Source: JACOND01 sp965202795 (GTDB taxonomy: Bacteria; Bdellovibrionota; Bdellovibrionia; Bdellovibrionales; UBA1609). From it: a DNA stretch of 64,000 nt. Below the pieces are notes generated by a model. That model was given only the letters and a program-made list of their open reading frames with translations. It was not told the DNA's origin and made no database searches. Positions 34,978-42,585 of this stretch are shown piece after piece (position 1 is the stretch's first letter; each line of letters opens with the position of its first letter). The stretch lies in NCBI GenBank assembly GCA_965202795.1, contig OZ241848.1, positions 1,550,001 to 1,614,000 on the forward strand. Reading direction: 5' to 3'. The translations under genes were made by a program, and so were the position numbers.

Positions 34978-36321
34978 TCAGCGCCGGGGCAGCCAGGCGG
35001 CATCAATTTCCAGGGAAAGCAGCTGCTGGGCTTCCGCATGGCCCTGCGCCGCCGCCGCCCGCAGCCATTTCAGGCTCTCTCCAAAGTTCTCTTTTATGTG
35101 CTCCCCTCTGAGAAGCATCAGCCCCATTTTGTGCCGCGCCTCAGAATAGCCCTGCTCCGCGGCGGAGCGGATCCACTGGATGGCCTCCCTCCGCATGGCC
35201 TTTTTGCCGCGCAGCAAAACCAGCCCCAGGCAAAACTGGGCCGAGGCCATCCCCTGCCGCGCCGCTTTGGAGAGCCAGTTAATGGCGCCCTCGTAGTTTT
35301 TTTCTCCGTCAAACAGCAGGAACCCAAGGCAAAACTGCGCCCTTGAATGGCCATAGTCCGCTGCCGGCTGCAGCCATTTTATAATTTCCATCCGCTTGTC
35401 TTTTTGCTCTTTGCCATCTAAAAGGGAGAGAGCGGTCCGAAACCGCGCCTCCGCCTTTTCCATTCCCCCTCCGTTTTGCGCGAGGCTTTTTAAGCGGCCG
35501 GCCTCTTTTTTGATCAAAATGTCCGGCCTGTCTGTCCAGGGCAGAGGCGGAGTCTTGAGCATGTCTTTTAAAAACTTAACCCGGCTCCCGCAGCATATAT
35601 TTCCCGAGGCTATGTAAAAAACCCCCATAACCCTGCCATCGCGGTTTAAAAAAGGGCCGCCGCTTCCGCCGCGCAGGTCTTCGGAAAAATCAGCCGCGAA
35701 AAAATAATTAAACTTGTCGCTTTTTGCCCGCGCGCCTTTGATTTTGCGGAATCTGCCCCGCGGAAAGCCCAAAATATAAGCTTCGCCGCCTGGAAAAAAA
35801 TCTGAGCGGCCGGCCAGCTCCAGCCCATAAGGCGCCAGCGGGGGATTTTCCGGCTGAATCAGGCCGCCTGTCTCTAAAACCGCCAGATCATTTATGGCGG
35901 AAATATGCCTTATTCTTTGAAAGGCCGCCCGCGCCCCCGATGGGGTCTGAATGCTCATGGAGCGGCAGCTCATCATCTCCACAATCACATGAAAATTTGT
36001 GGCGATAAGCGTCTCGCTGATAAAAAATCCGCTCCCCTCGCTGCAGCGCCTGCCGCCGTCCTCAAAGCATATCCTGACAATGGATGTTTCCGCCTCCCTG
36101 ACTTTTTTTGGAAAAAGCGAGTCCGGCTCCTCTTTTGGCGTTAGGGCCGGGCGGAGAAACGGCAGGACAACTGAAAGCCATTTCATTTTTTGCGCCCTCT
36201 CTGTTTGGCCCATCCGGGCCTCCCGCCCCAGGTCTGCCCCTTCTGGCTGGGGGCTGAAAGCGGTTTGGGCCTCTTTTTCCGCCCTTTTTTCCAAAAAATG
36301 GCCTGTTTTTAAATTTTTCAT
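34978..36321 (-). CDS. Trypsin-like serine protease with C-terminal Sel1 repeats
   Basis: 447 residues. The catalytic triad of a chymotrypsin-fold protease is visible: His111 (ATNFHV), Asp145 (NDLAVLE) and Ser220 (RGGSGGP). From about residue 310 there are four Sel1-like repeats (AQFCLGFLLFDGEKNYEGAINWL; AAEQGYSEARHKMGLMLLRG), helical hairpins used for protein binding. There is no PDZ domain, unlike DegP. The start is uncertain: a downstream ATG at 36186 (MKWLSVVLPFL) would give a short hydrophobic N-terminus. It may be a secreted or periplasmic regulatory protease. Confidence 0.8.
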   Translation of the reverse strand: MKNLKTGHFLEKRAEKEAQTAFSPQPEGADLGREARMGQTERAQKMKWLSVVLPFLRPALTPKEEPDSLFPKKVREAETSIVRICFEDGGRRCSEGSGFFISETLIATNFHVIVEMMSCRSMSIQTPSGARAAFQRIRHISAINDLAVLETGGLIQPENPPLAPYGLELAGRSDFFPGGEAYILGFPRGRFRKIKGARAKSDKFNYFFAADFSEDLRGGSGGPFLNRDGRVMGVFYIASGNICCGSRVKFLKDMLKTPPLPWTDRPDILIKKEAGRLKSLAQNGGGMEKAEARFRTALSLLDGKEQKDKRMEIIKWLQPAADYGHSRAQFCLGFLLFDGEKNYEGAINWLSKAARQGMASAQFCLGLVLLRGKKAMRREAIQWIRSAAEQGYSEARHKMGLMLLRGEHIKENFGESLKWLRAAAAQGHAEAQQLLSLEIDAAWLPRR

Positions 36322-36668
36322 GAAAAACCCCTCCTTTTTTTGCGGTTTGAGGAGGCCCGATTTTTTTTGGGCCTCTTGTTTTGTTCACATGCAAAAAGGA
36401 TTCCAGCCAAAACCGGGCTGGGAAGCCGTTTTTGGGGGGTTTTGGAAAAAAAATATTCCATTTTGGCGCAAAATATTCCATTTTGGGGAATTTGCCGCGG
36501 CGCATTATGATTTCCCGGAAGAGCTGCTGGCGCCAGGCCGGGCCTTTTTGGCCCCGCGGATGTTTCTGAGCGGCTGGAAAAGCGCCGGCTTTTTTGATGG
36601 CCTGTCTGATGGCCTGCCGCGGACGGCCGGCTTCAGGCGCTAAAAATCCGGCGCGGCCGGCTGGATGC
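36322..36668. other. Intergenic with a short direct repeat
   Basis: About 350 bases. AAAATATTCCATTTTGG occurs twice at a 20-bp period (36450-36466 and 36470-36486). No gene seen; the long frames across it lack support. Confidence 0.5.
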
Positions 36669-36677
36669 TGCTATAAT
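36669..36677 (+). promoter_or_regulatory. Extended -10 promoter for the CoA-transferase gene
   Basis: TGCTATAAT, a consensus extended -10, ends nine bases before the ATG at 36687. Transcription from it would start within a few bases of the start codon, giving a leaderless or near-leaderless mRNA. No -35 is seen. Confidence 0.55.
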
Positions 36678-36686
36678 GGCAGAGCA

Positions 36687-37385
36687 ATGAGCAAAGTTTA
36701 TGAAGGCGCTTTGCCGGCGGTCAGGGACATCCCGGACGGCGCGATCCTTTTGGCCGGCGGCTTTGGCCTCTGCGGCATTCCCGAAAACGCCATTGCCGCT
36801 TTAAAATCCCTGGGGGCGAAAAATTTAACCTGCATTTCAAACAACGCGGGGGTGGATGATTTTGGCCTGGGAATTCTTTTAAAAACCCGCCAGATCAAAA
36901 AAATGATCGCGAGCTATGTGGGCGAAAACAAAGAGTTTGAAAGGCAGTTTTTATCCGGCGAGCTGGAGGCTGAGCTGGTTCCCCAGGGGACTTTGGCCGA
37001 GAGGATCCGCGCGGCGGGGGCGGGCATTCCCGCTTTTTACTCTCCGGCGGGGGCTGGAACAAAAGCCGCGGAGCGAAAGGAGACAAGGCGCTTTCAGGGC
37101 CGGGAGTTTATTTTGGAGCATGCCCTTGCCGGGGATTTTGCCCTTGTGAAGGCCTGGAAGGGCGACAGGCTTGGCAATTTAATCTACAGGAAAACCGCCC
37201 GAAACTTTAACCCCATAATGGCCATGGCCGGCAAAGTGACCATCGCGGAGGTTGAGGAGCTTGTGGAGGCGGGGGATTTGGATCCGGATCATATCCATAC
37301 CCCCGCTGTGTTTGTCCAGAGGATTTTTCAGGGGAAAAACTATGAAAAGCGGATTGAGCAGCTAACTGTCCGCAGCCCCGCTTAG
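36687..37385 (+). CDS. scoA: Succinyl-CoA:3-ketoacid CoA-transferase subunit A
   Basis: Transfers CoA from succinyl-CoA to acetoacetate as a heterodimer with subunit B. The 232-residue product shows the alpha-subunit features AILLAGGFGLCGIPENAI, SNNAGVDDFGLG, YVGENKEFERQFLSGELE and FYSPAGAGT, and has normal length. The frame extends up to 36594 but the conserved start is the ATG at 36687. Subunit B, which carries the catalytic Glu and is nearly always the next gene, is absent: no CoA-transferase-like frame follows. Confidence 0.92.
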   Translation: MSKVYEGALPAVRDIPDGAILLAGGFGLCGIPENAIAALKSLGAKNLTCISNNAGVDDFGLGILLKTRQIKKMIASYVGENKEFERQFLSGELEAELVPQGTLAERIRAAGAGIPAFYSPAGAGTKAAERKETRRFQGREFILEHALAGDFALVKAWKGDRLGNLIYRKTARNFNPIMAMAGKVTIAEVEELVEAGDLDPDHIHTPAVFVQRIFQGKNYEKRIEQLTVRSPA

Positions 37386-37716
37386 GATTGAGGGTTTTTG
37401 TTTGCCGGTTTCTTTTTGAATCATATATGGAAATTGCTCTGGCCCCGGCGCCTGGAACCATGGCTTTTTTTTATGCTTCTCTGGGAGTCTCTGTCACGGA
37501 AAACCCCTGATTTTCGGATCCCCCGCAGGAAAACTGCCTGCCCCCCCCCTTTGCTTGAGACTCCCCCCTTATCTAAAGCTCAATGCCTCTGCCCCGCTCC
37601 GGGGGGCTTTTAGCTTGTCAGCCAGGCAAAATTTTCAAGCGATGGGACAGCCAGGCCGGCGGGGCTTGTCTGCCGGGCCGGGGCATAAAGCGCCGCCCGC
37701 TAAAAGACAGTCTTAT
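37386..37716. other. Intergenic, no gene; holds one arm of a repeat pair
   Basis: About 330 bases. The segment 37601-37690 resembles 39533-39650 on the other side of the repeat-protein gene: both run from GGGGGCTTTTAG through (A/C)AGGCA(A/G)AATT to CTTG(T)TGCCGGGCCGG and (G)ATAAA. The similarity is imperfect, with several indels. Confidence 0.55.
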
Positions 37717-39453
37717 TTACCGCTGCCGGCGCCAGCCCAGCGCGCGGAATTCAGCTGTGGCATCGGCGCCAAACAAATATCCTCTCAAAACAGAAACATT
37801 ATCATAAGCTGTGATTTTGTTCCCTTTAAAGATTTTATCCGCCACCCGGCTTTGGCCCTCCGGCCCCATCCAGCCTTTGGGATAATGCTCCAAAAAATCC
37901 TCTATGAGAGAATGAAACTGGCTGACATGGCCATGAAACGCCTTCCAGCCAAGCAGCTCCATTTCCTTTTTAGTCAAAACAGCCGAGACATTTTGAAAAG
38001 CCTTTTGCATGGCTCCATCAAAATGATCTTCAGCAAACCGGGGATAACCCTCCATCTGGCCTTTGTATTCCCCTTTTAGGGAGCCATCGGGGTTAAACAG
38101 CTTGCCCCTCATGGCGCGAAACAGCGCCGCAGGGCCTTGAAATGCCTGCCAGCCAAACAGCTCCATTTCCTTTTCAGTCAAAACAGCCGAGGCATTTTGA
38201 AAAGCCTTTTGCATGGCTCCAGCAAAATGCTCTTCAGCAAATCGGGGATAGCCCTCCATCTGGCCTTTGTATTCCCCTTTTGGGGAGCCATCGGGGTTAA
38301 ACAGCTTGCCCCTCAAGGCGCGAAACTCCGCCGCAGAGCCATTAAATGCCTGCCAGCCAAACAGCTCCATCTCCTTTTCAGTCAAAACAGCCGAGACATT
38401 TTTAAAAGCCTTTTGCATGGCTCCATCAAAATGATCTTCAGCGCATCGGGGATAGCCCTCCATCTGGCCTTTGTATTTCCCTTTTAGGGAGCCATCGGGG
38501 TTAAACAGCTTGCCCCTCATGGCGCGAAACAGCGCCACAGGGCCTTGAAACTGCTTCCATCCAAACAGCTCCATTTCTTTTTCAGTCAAAACAGCCGAGA
38601 CATTTTTAAAAGCCTTTTGCATGGCTCCAGCAAAATGCTCTTCAGCAAATCGGGGATAGCCCTCCATCTGGCCTTTGTATTCCCCTTTTGGGGAGCCATC
38701 GGGGTTAAGCAGGATGCCCCTCATGGCGCGAAACTCCGCCGCAGGGCCATGAAATGCCTGCCAGCCAAACAGCTTCCTTTCCTTTTCAGTTAAAACAGCC
38801 GAGGCATTTTGAAAAGCCTTTTGCATGGCTCCAGCAAAATGATCTTCAGCAAACCGGGGATAGCCCTCCATCTGGCCTCTATATTTCTCTTTTGGGGAGC
38901 CGTCCGGGTTAAACAGCTTGCCCCTCATAGCGCGAAACTCCGCCACAGCGCCATGAAATGCCTGCCATCCAAGCAGCTCCATTTCCTTTTCAGTCAAAAC
39001 AGCCGAGACATTTTTAAAAGCCTTTTGCATATCACCATCAAAATGATCTTCAGCGCATCGGGGATAGCCCTCCATCTGGCCTTTGTATTCCCCTTTTGGG
39101 GAGCCATCGGGGTTAAACAGCTTGCCCCTCATAGCGCGAAACTCCGCCACAGAGCCAGAGAACAGTTGCCAGCCAAACAGCTTCCTTTCTTTTTCGCTCA
39201 AAACAGCCGAGGCATTTAGAAAAGCCTTTTTCATGGCTCCAGCAAAATGATCTTCAGCAAATCGGGGATAGCCCTCCATCTGGCCTTTGTATTCCCCTTT
39301 TGGGGAGCCATCGGGGTTAAACAGGATGCCTCTAATAAAAGCAGCCCTGCAGCTGGCAGAAGACTGCAATAAAGAATTGTCTTGAGGCGCCGGCTTCAGC
39401 TTGGAGGCCGAACAAAGCGCGGGCAGCAAAAGAACAAGACAGGCGCGCTTCAT
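37717..39453 (-). CDS. Secreted protein made of 68-residue repeats
   Basis: A 578-residue product with a signal peptide (MKRACLVLLLPALCSAS). After ~40 residues it consists of seven near-identical 68-residue repeats (204 bp each) and an eighth degenerate one. Each repeat runs RGKLFNPDGSPKGEYKG, QMEGYPRFAEDHFAGAMQKA, F(K/Q)N(V/A)SAVLTEKE, (M)ELFGWQAF and a variable HGPAAEFRA. The last unit drifts (FLEHYPKGWMGPEGQSRVAD). Variation concentrates at a few positions (F/C in YPRxAE, D/A in HFxG, M/R near ELF). I know no family with this unit. The repeats look helical with conserved Trp, Tyr and Gly, suggesting a solenoid. Extracellular or periplasmic. Confidence 0.82.
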   Translation of the reverse strand: MKRACLVLLLPALCSASKLKPAPQDNSLLQSSASCRAAFIRGILFNPDGSPKGEYKGQMEGYPRFAEDHFAGAMKKAFLNASAVLSEKERKLFGWQLFSGSVAEFRAMRGKLFNPDGSPKGEYKGQMEGYPRCAEDHFDGDMQKAFKNVSAVLTEKEMELLGWQAFHGAVAEFRAMRGKLFNPDGSPKEKYRGQMEGYPRFAEDHFAGAMQKAFQNASAVLTEKERKLFGWQAFHGPAAEFRAMRGILLNPDGSPKGEYKGQMEGYPRFAEEHFAGAMQKAFKNVSAVLTEKEMELFGWKQFQGPVALFRAMRGKLFNPDGSLKGKYKGQMEGYPRCAEDHFDGAMQKAFKNVSAVLTEKEMELFGWQAFNGSAAEFRALRGKLFNPDGSPKGEYKGQMEGYPRFAEEHFAGAMQKAFQNASAVLTEKEMELFGWQAFQGPAALFRAMRGKLFNPDGSLKGEYKGQMEGYPRFAEDHFDGAMQKAFQNVSAVLTKKEMELLGWKAFHGHVSQFHSLIEDFLEHYPKGWMGPEGQSRVADKIFKGNKITAYDNVSVLRGYLFGADATAEFRALGWRRQR

Positions 39454-39705
39454 AATGCGGCCATTATATAGGAAATATGCTTGTTTGTCAAGTCTGCGGC
39501 AGGCCCCCGCCGGAAAAATCTGCGCGGCCCGCGGGGGCTTTTAGGCTGCCAGGCAGGCAGAATTCTCAAGCTCTGAGACAGCCCCCCCGACGGGCAGCCG
39601 CGGCGCTGCCGGCGGGGGCTTGTTTGCCGGGCCGGGCTGCGGTATAAACAGGCTGGCCCCGGCGGATCGGGGGCAAAAACTTAACCAGACATGGAGGGCT
39701 AAATT

Positions 39706-40356
39706 ATGCAAAAACTAATTTTTTTGGCTTTGCTGATTTTTGGGCTTTCCGCCGGGGCGGCGGCCTCCCCTTGCGGCCCTGGAGTAAAGGGCGCGCCTCA
39801 TAGCAACGGCGGGGGCTTTGTGGCGGCCACGGCCACTGTGGACAAGACCGCTTTTGTGGGGCCTAAAGCGGCTGTTTGTGACAAGGCGCTGGTTTATGAG
39901 AATGCAAGGATTACCAACTGGCCGAAGGTTTATGGCAATGCGCGGGTTTATGGCAATGCGCATATTTCTGATGGGGCGCAGGTTTCCGGCAATGCGCGGG
40001 TTTATGGCGATGCGGGAGTTTGGAGCGATGCGCGGGTTTATGGCGATGCGCGGGTTTATGAAAAGGCGAAGATTCAAGGATCAGCGCGGGTTTATGGCAA
40101 TGCGCGGGTTTCCGGCAATGCGATTGTTAATGGCAGCGATGCGCGGGTTTATGGCGATGCGCGGGTTTCCGGCAAATCATGGGTTGCCGGCGGCGCGCGG
40201 GTTTACGGCTATGCAGTAATAAAAGGAGTTTTCCCCAACGCGATTGTTTCTGGCAATGCAGTAATAAAAGGCAATGCTTTGGTTAAGGGGACAACAGTTG
40301 TTTGCTCTGGAACACACACAAGCGGGCCAGTCGCCCATCAGCCAAGCTGCTCATAA
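39706..40356 (+). CDS. Secreted left-handed beta-helix (hexapeptide repeat) protein
   Basis: 216 residues: a signal peptide (MQKLIFLALLIFGLSAGAAA), then about 25 hexapeptide units of the type (A)RVYGNA, (A)RVSGDA, AVIKGNA, the pattern of left-handed parallel beta-helices. At the DNA level an 18-bp unit GCGCGGGTTTATGGCAAT recurs. Hexapeptide acyltransferases share this fold but are cytoplasmic and have a catalytic His; here there is a signal peptide and no such site, so a structural or surface-binding role is more likely. A ribosome site GGAGGGC precedes the ATG. Cysteines near both ends may form a disulphide. Confidence 0.8.
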   Translation: MQKLIFLALLIFGLSAGAAASPCGPGVKGAPHSNGGGFVAATATVDKTAFVGPKAAVCDKALVYENARITNWPKVYGNARVYGNAHISDGAQVSGNARVYGDAGVWSDARVYGDARVYEKAKIQGSARVYGNARVSGNAIVNGSDARVYGDARVSGKSWVAGGARVYGYAVIKGVFPNAIVSGNAVIKGNALVKGTTVVCSGTHTSGPVAHQPSCS

Positions 40357-40562
40357 TTTTGAGGGCCGCGGGCGATGGGCGCCCTCCGCCTCAAATCGGC
40401 CTCTTTTTTCCGGCCATAAGCTCCGCCCCCGAGCCGGAAAATCCCTGATTTTCAGTTTTCAGAAAAAGATGTCGCGCCCCCGCCTGTGATAAAAGGGCGC
40501 CCCCCCGTCTTTATGATTCCCCCCTGGCTATTGCCAGCCTATGGGCCTGTTTTCAGGCGCCG

Positions 40563-40871
40563 TTAGTCCAGTCTTTTTTTGTCTTTTTTGAGCGCCTTTA
40601 ACTGCCTTTCAAGCTCTGCTATGTCTGTTTGTATTTTATGAAAGGCTTTATTTGCCTGTTTTTGAATTTCTGCTATGTATTCTCTATTTTGTTTTACAAG
40701 ATCGCCTAAGGAGATAACCAATGCTGCTTCGGCTTTTTGAAATTCAATCAGCGCTTTAAGCATGTCATAGACTTTAATCATCTGTTTTTTGCTGTTTTTT
40801 TCTTTGCTTATCTGTTTCATGATTATGCCCATTGCCATAAGGGCTTTAGATATTTTCTTTAGATCTTTCAT
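40563..40871 (-). CDS. Small coiled-coil protein
   Basis: A 102-residue, Lys/Glu-rich, almost entirely helical protein (KALIEFQKAEAALVISLGDL, AFHKIQTDIAELERQLKALK). Its DNA is clearly more AT-rich than neighbouring genes, suggesting foreign origin or relaxed selection. No family recognised. Confidence 0.55.
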   Translation of the reverse strand: MKDLKKISKALMAMGIIMKQISKEKNSKKQMIKVYDMLKALIEFQKAEAALVISLGDLVKQNREYIAEIQKQANKAFHKIQTDIAELERQLKALKKDKKRLD

Positions 40872-40889
40872 GACTTTTTGCCTCCATGG

Positions 40890-41327
40890 TTAAAGTTTTG
40901 CCAGCCCGGCGTCCATCCTGGCCAGCTTTCCGGCCCGCGTCTCATGCTGCCTTATCTCAAAGCTTGTGACAGCTGCCGCGGTTTTCTCTGTCCCGTCCAG
41001 CTCTGCCAGTCCCCGCAAAAGCCTTTGGCGGGCTTTCCGGGCGCGCCGCGTCCGGGCTGGAATATCAAACAAGGCCAAAGTCTGGCCGCAGCGGTTTTTA
41101 TGATCCTCAATGGCTTTCGGCCCCAGATCGGCAAAATAGCAGTTTTCAAGATGGGCCTGAATATCCAGGCCGGCCTCCATGATCCAGACTCCCTCAAACT
41201 TCAGCGGGATTCGGACAAAATTTTTGCTGGAGATCAGGCCATTCAGGCCAGGGGCCAGCCGCAGCTCCGCCGGGGCGCCTGGATAGCCGGGGGGAGGGGA
41301 GCCTGGCAGCCGAAAAATATTGACCAT
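40890..41327 (-). CDS. Hypothetical protein (uncertain)
   Basis: A 145-codon frame whose ATG (MVNIF) lies in the left arm of the inverted repeat at 41320-41364. The second half (LENCYFADLGPKAIEDHKNRC ... RRARKARQRLLRGLAELDG) is helical and basic. No family is recognised and it may be a remnant or not expressed at all. Confidence 0.35.
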   Translation of the reverse strand: MVNIFRLPGSPPPGYPGAPAELRLAPGLNGLISSKNFVRIPLKFEGVWIMEAGLDIQAHLENCYFADLGPKAIEDHKNRCGQTLALFDIPARTRRARKARQRLLRGLAELDGTEKTAAAVTSFEIRQHETRAGKLARMDAGLAKL

Positions 41328-41364
41328 ACCCAATATTTTCCGTATAAATATAGGGTATGGTCAA
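41320..41364. promoter_or_regulatory. Inverted repeat at the start of an AAA/DUF4143 gene
   Basis: TTGACCATACCC (41320-41331) and GGGTATGGTCAA (41353-41364) are perfect 12-bp inverted arms around 21 AT-rich bases. The inner bases (AATATTT / AAATATA) extend the symmetry imperfectly. The right arm contains the ATG of the ATPase gene at 41357, and the spacer includes a TATAAAT that could be a -10. It could be an operator or a fold-back in the mRNA that controls translation. Confidence 0.7.
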
Positions 41365-42511
41365 CAGAATTGCCCGCCTGTCCCCTTCTCAAAGTTTTTT
41401 TCTCCTTGGCCCAAGGGGCGCCGGCAAATCCACCCTTATCAAGCAAAGATACTCCAAAAACAGCCTGTATATTGATTTTTTAGATCCTCAAACAGAAGAT
41501 CGCTATCGGCTGGACCCCGGCGGGCTGAAAAAGGAGCTGGCCGGGCGGCCTCAGCTCAAGCGGGTGATTATTGACGAAGTTCAAAAGCTGCCCCGCATCC
41601 TTGATGTGGTTCATCAGATTCTGGAGGAGAGGGAGATTCAGTTTATCTTAAGCGGCTCCTCCGCCCGGAAGCTCAAAAGAGGCGGCGCCAATCTTCTTGC
41701 CGGGCGGGCGTTTTTTTTTCATTTATATCCTTTTGCCTCCGCTGAGCTGGGCCGCCGGTTTGATCTGGGGGAGGCCTTGCGCTGGGGGCTTCTCCCCCGC
41801 CTGCTCAAATTAAAGGGCAGCGGGGAAAAAGAAGAGTATTTAAAAGCTTACACGCTGGCTTATTTAAAAGAGGAGATTCAAATGGAGCAGGCTGTGAGAA
41901 AGCTCAGGCCCTTCCGGAAGTTTTTAGACGCTGCCGCGCAAATGAGCGGAAAAATCGTCAATTACTCCAAAATATCAAGGGATATCGGAGTGGATGTGAC
42001 AACGGCGCAAAATTATTTTTCCATTCTTGAGGATACGCTGACAGGGTTTTTTCTGAGCAGTTATCACCGGTCAGTTCGCAAAAGCCAGCGGCTGGCCCCA
42101 AAATTCTATTTGTTTGACACCGGAGTCTGCCGGGCTTTAAGGGGGGTCTTAAGCCTTCCTCTTCCGCCCCAAACTTATGACTATGGGGAGGCCTTTGAGC
42201 ATTTTATTGTTTTGGAGATCATCAAGCTTGCGGAATACAAGCGAAAAAGCTGGAAGTTTTTTTACCTGCGGACAAAAGACGGGGCGGAAATTGATTTGAT
42301 TATTGAGCGCCCCGGCCAAACCGCTTTATGCGTGGAGATTAAATCCTCAAGCCGGATCACGGAGGGCGATGTGAAAAATCTGATTTGCCTGGGGCGCGGC
42401 ATTCCAAACTCTGAGCTGTATTGTTTTTCCAGAGATCCCCGGAGGCAGCGGATTCAGAGCGCGCTTTGCGTTGAGTGGCGCTCGGGGCTGGAGGAGATTT
42501 TTAGCGGTTAG
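41357..42511 (+). CDS. AAA-family ATPase with DUF4143 domain
   Basis: 384 residues. N-terminal AAA_14-type ATPase: Walker A GPRGAGKST (18-26), Walker B VIIDEVQ (70-76), sensor FILSGSSARKL. The C-terminal DUF4143 region includes RTKDGAEIDLIIER and VEIKSSSRI, an Asp-x-Lys-like nuclease-fold signature. The family is widespread and poorly understood, often scattered in accessory DNA. An inverted repeat covers its start. A related gene lies at 44978-46126, with aconitase between them. Confidence 0.85.
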   Translation: MVNRIARLSPSQSFFLLGPRGAGKSTLIKQRYSKNSLYIDFLDPQTEDRYRLDPGGLKKELAGRPQLKRVIIDEVQKLPRILDVVHQILEEREIQFILSGSSARKLKRGGANLLAGRAFFFHLYPFASAELGRRFDLGEALRWGLLPRLLKLKGSGEKEEYLKAYTLAYLKEEIQMEQAVRKLRPFRKFLDAAAQMSGKIVNYSKISRDIGVDVTTAQNYFSILEDTLTGFFLSSYHRSVRKSQRLAPKFYLFDTGVCRALRGVLSLPLPPQTYDYGEAFEHFIVLEIIKLAEYKRKSWKFFYLRTKDGAEIDLIIERPGQTALCVEIKSSSRITEGDVKNLICLGRGIPNSELYCFSRDPRRQRIQSALCVEWRSGLEEIFSG

Positions 42512-42537
42512 CCCGGCCGGCGCCGAAAAGGCGCGGG

Positions 42538-42585
42538 CTGGGATTGTCTCAGCCTGGAATGTTCTCAGCCTGGGATTGTCTCAGC
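42538..42585. repeat. 16-bp tandem repeat at the aconitase 3' end
   Basis: Three units, GGGATTGTCTCAGCCT, GGAATGTTCTCAGCCT and GGGATTGTCTCAGCAT. The middle and last units encode the final residues of aconitase (LRQSQAENIPG); the first lies past the stop. Confidence 0.8.

Noticed and set aside
38137..39219. Plus-strand frames of 82-136 codons with LHFLFSQNSR repeats
   Set aside because: Antisense reading of the 204-bp repeats of the secreted repeat protein.
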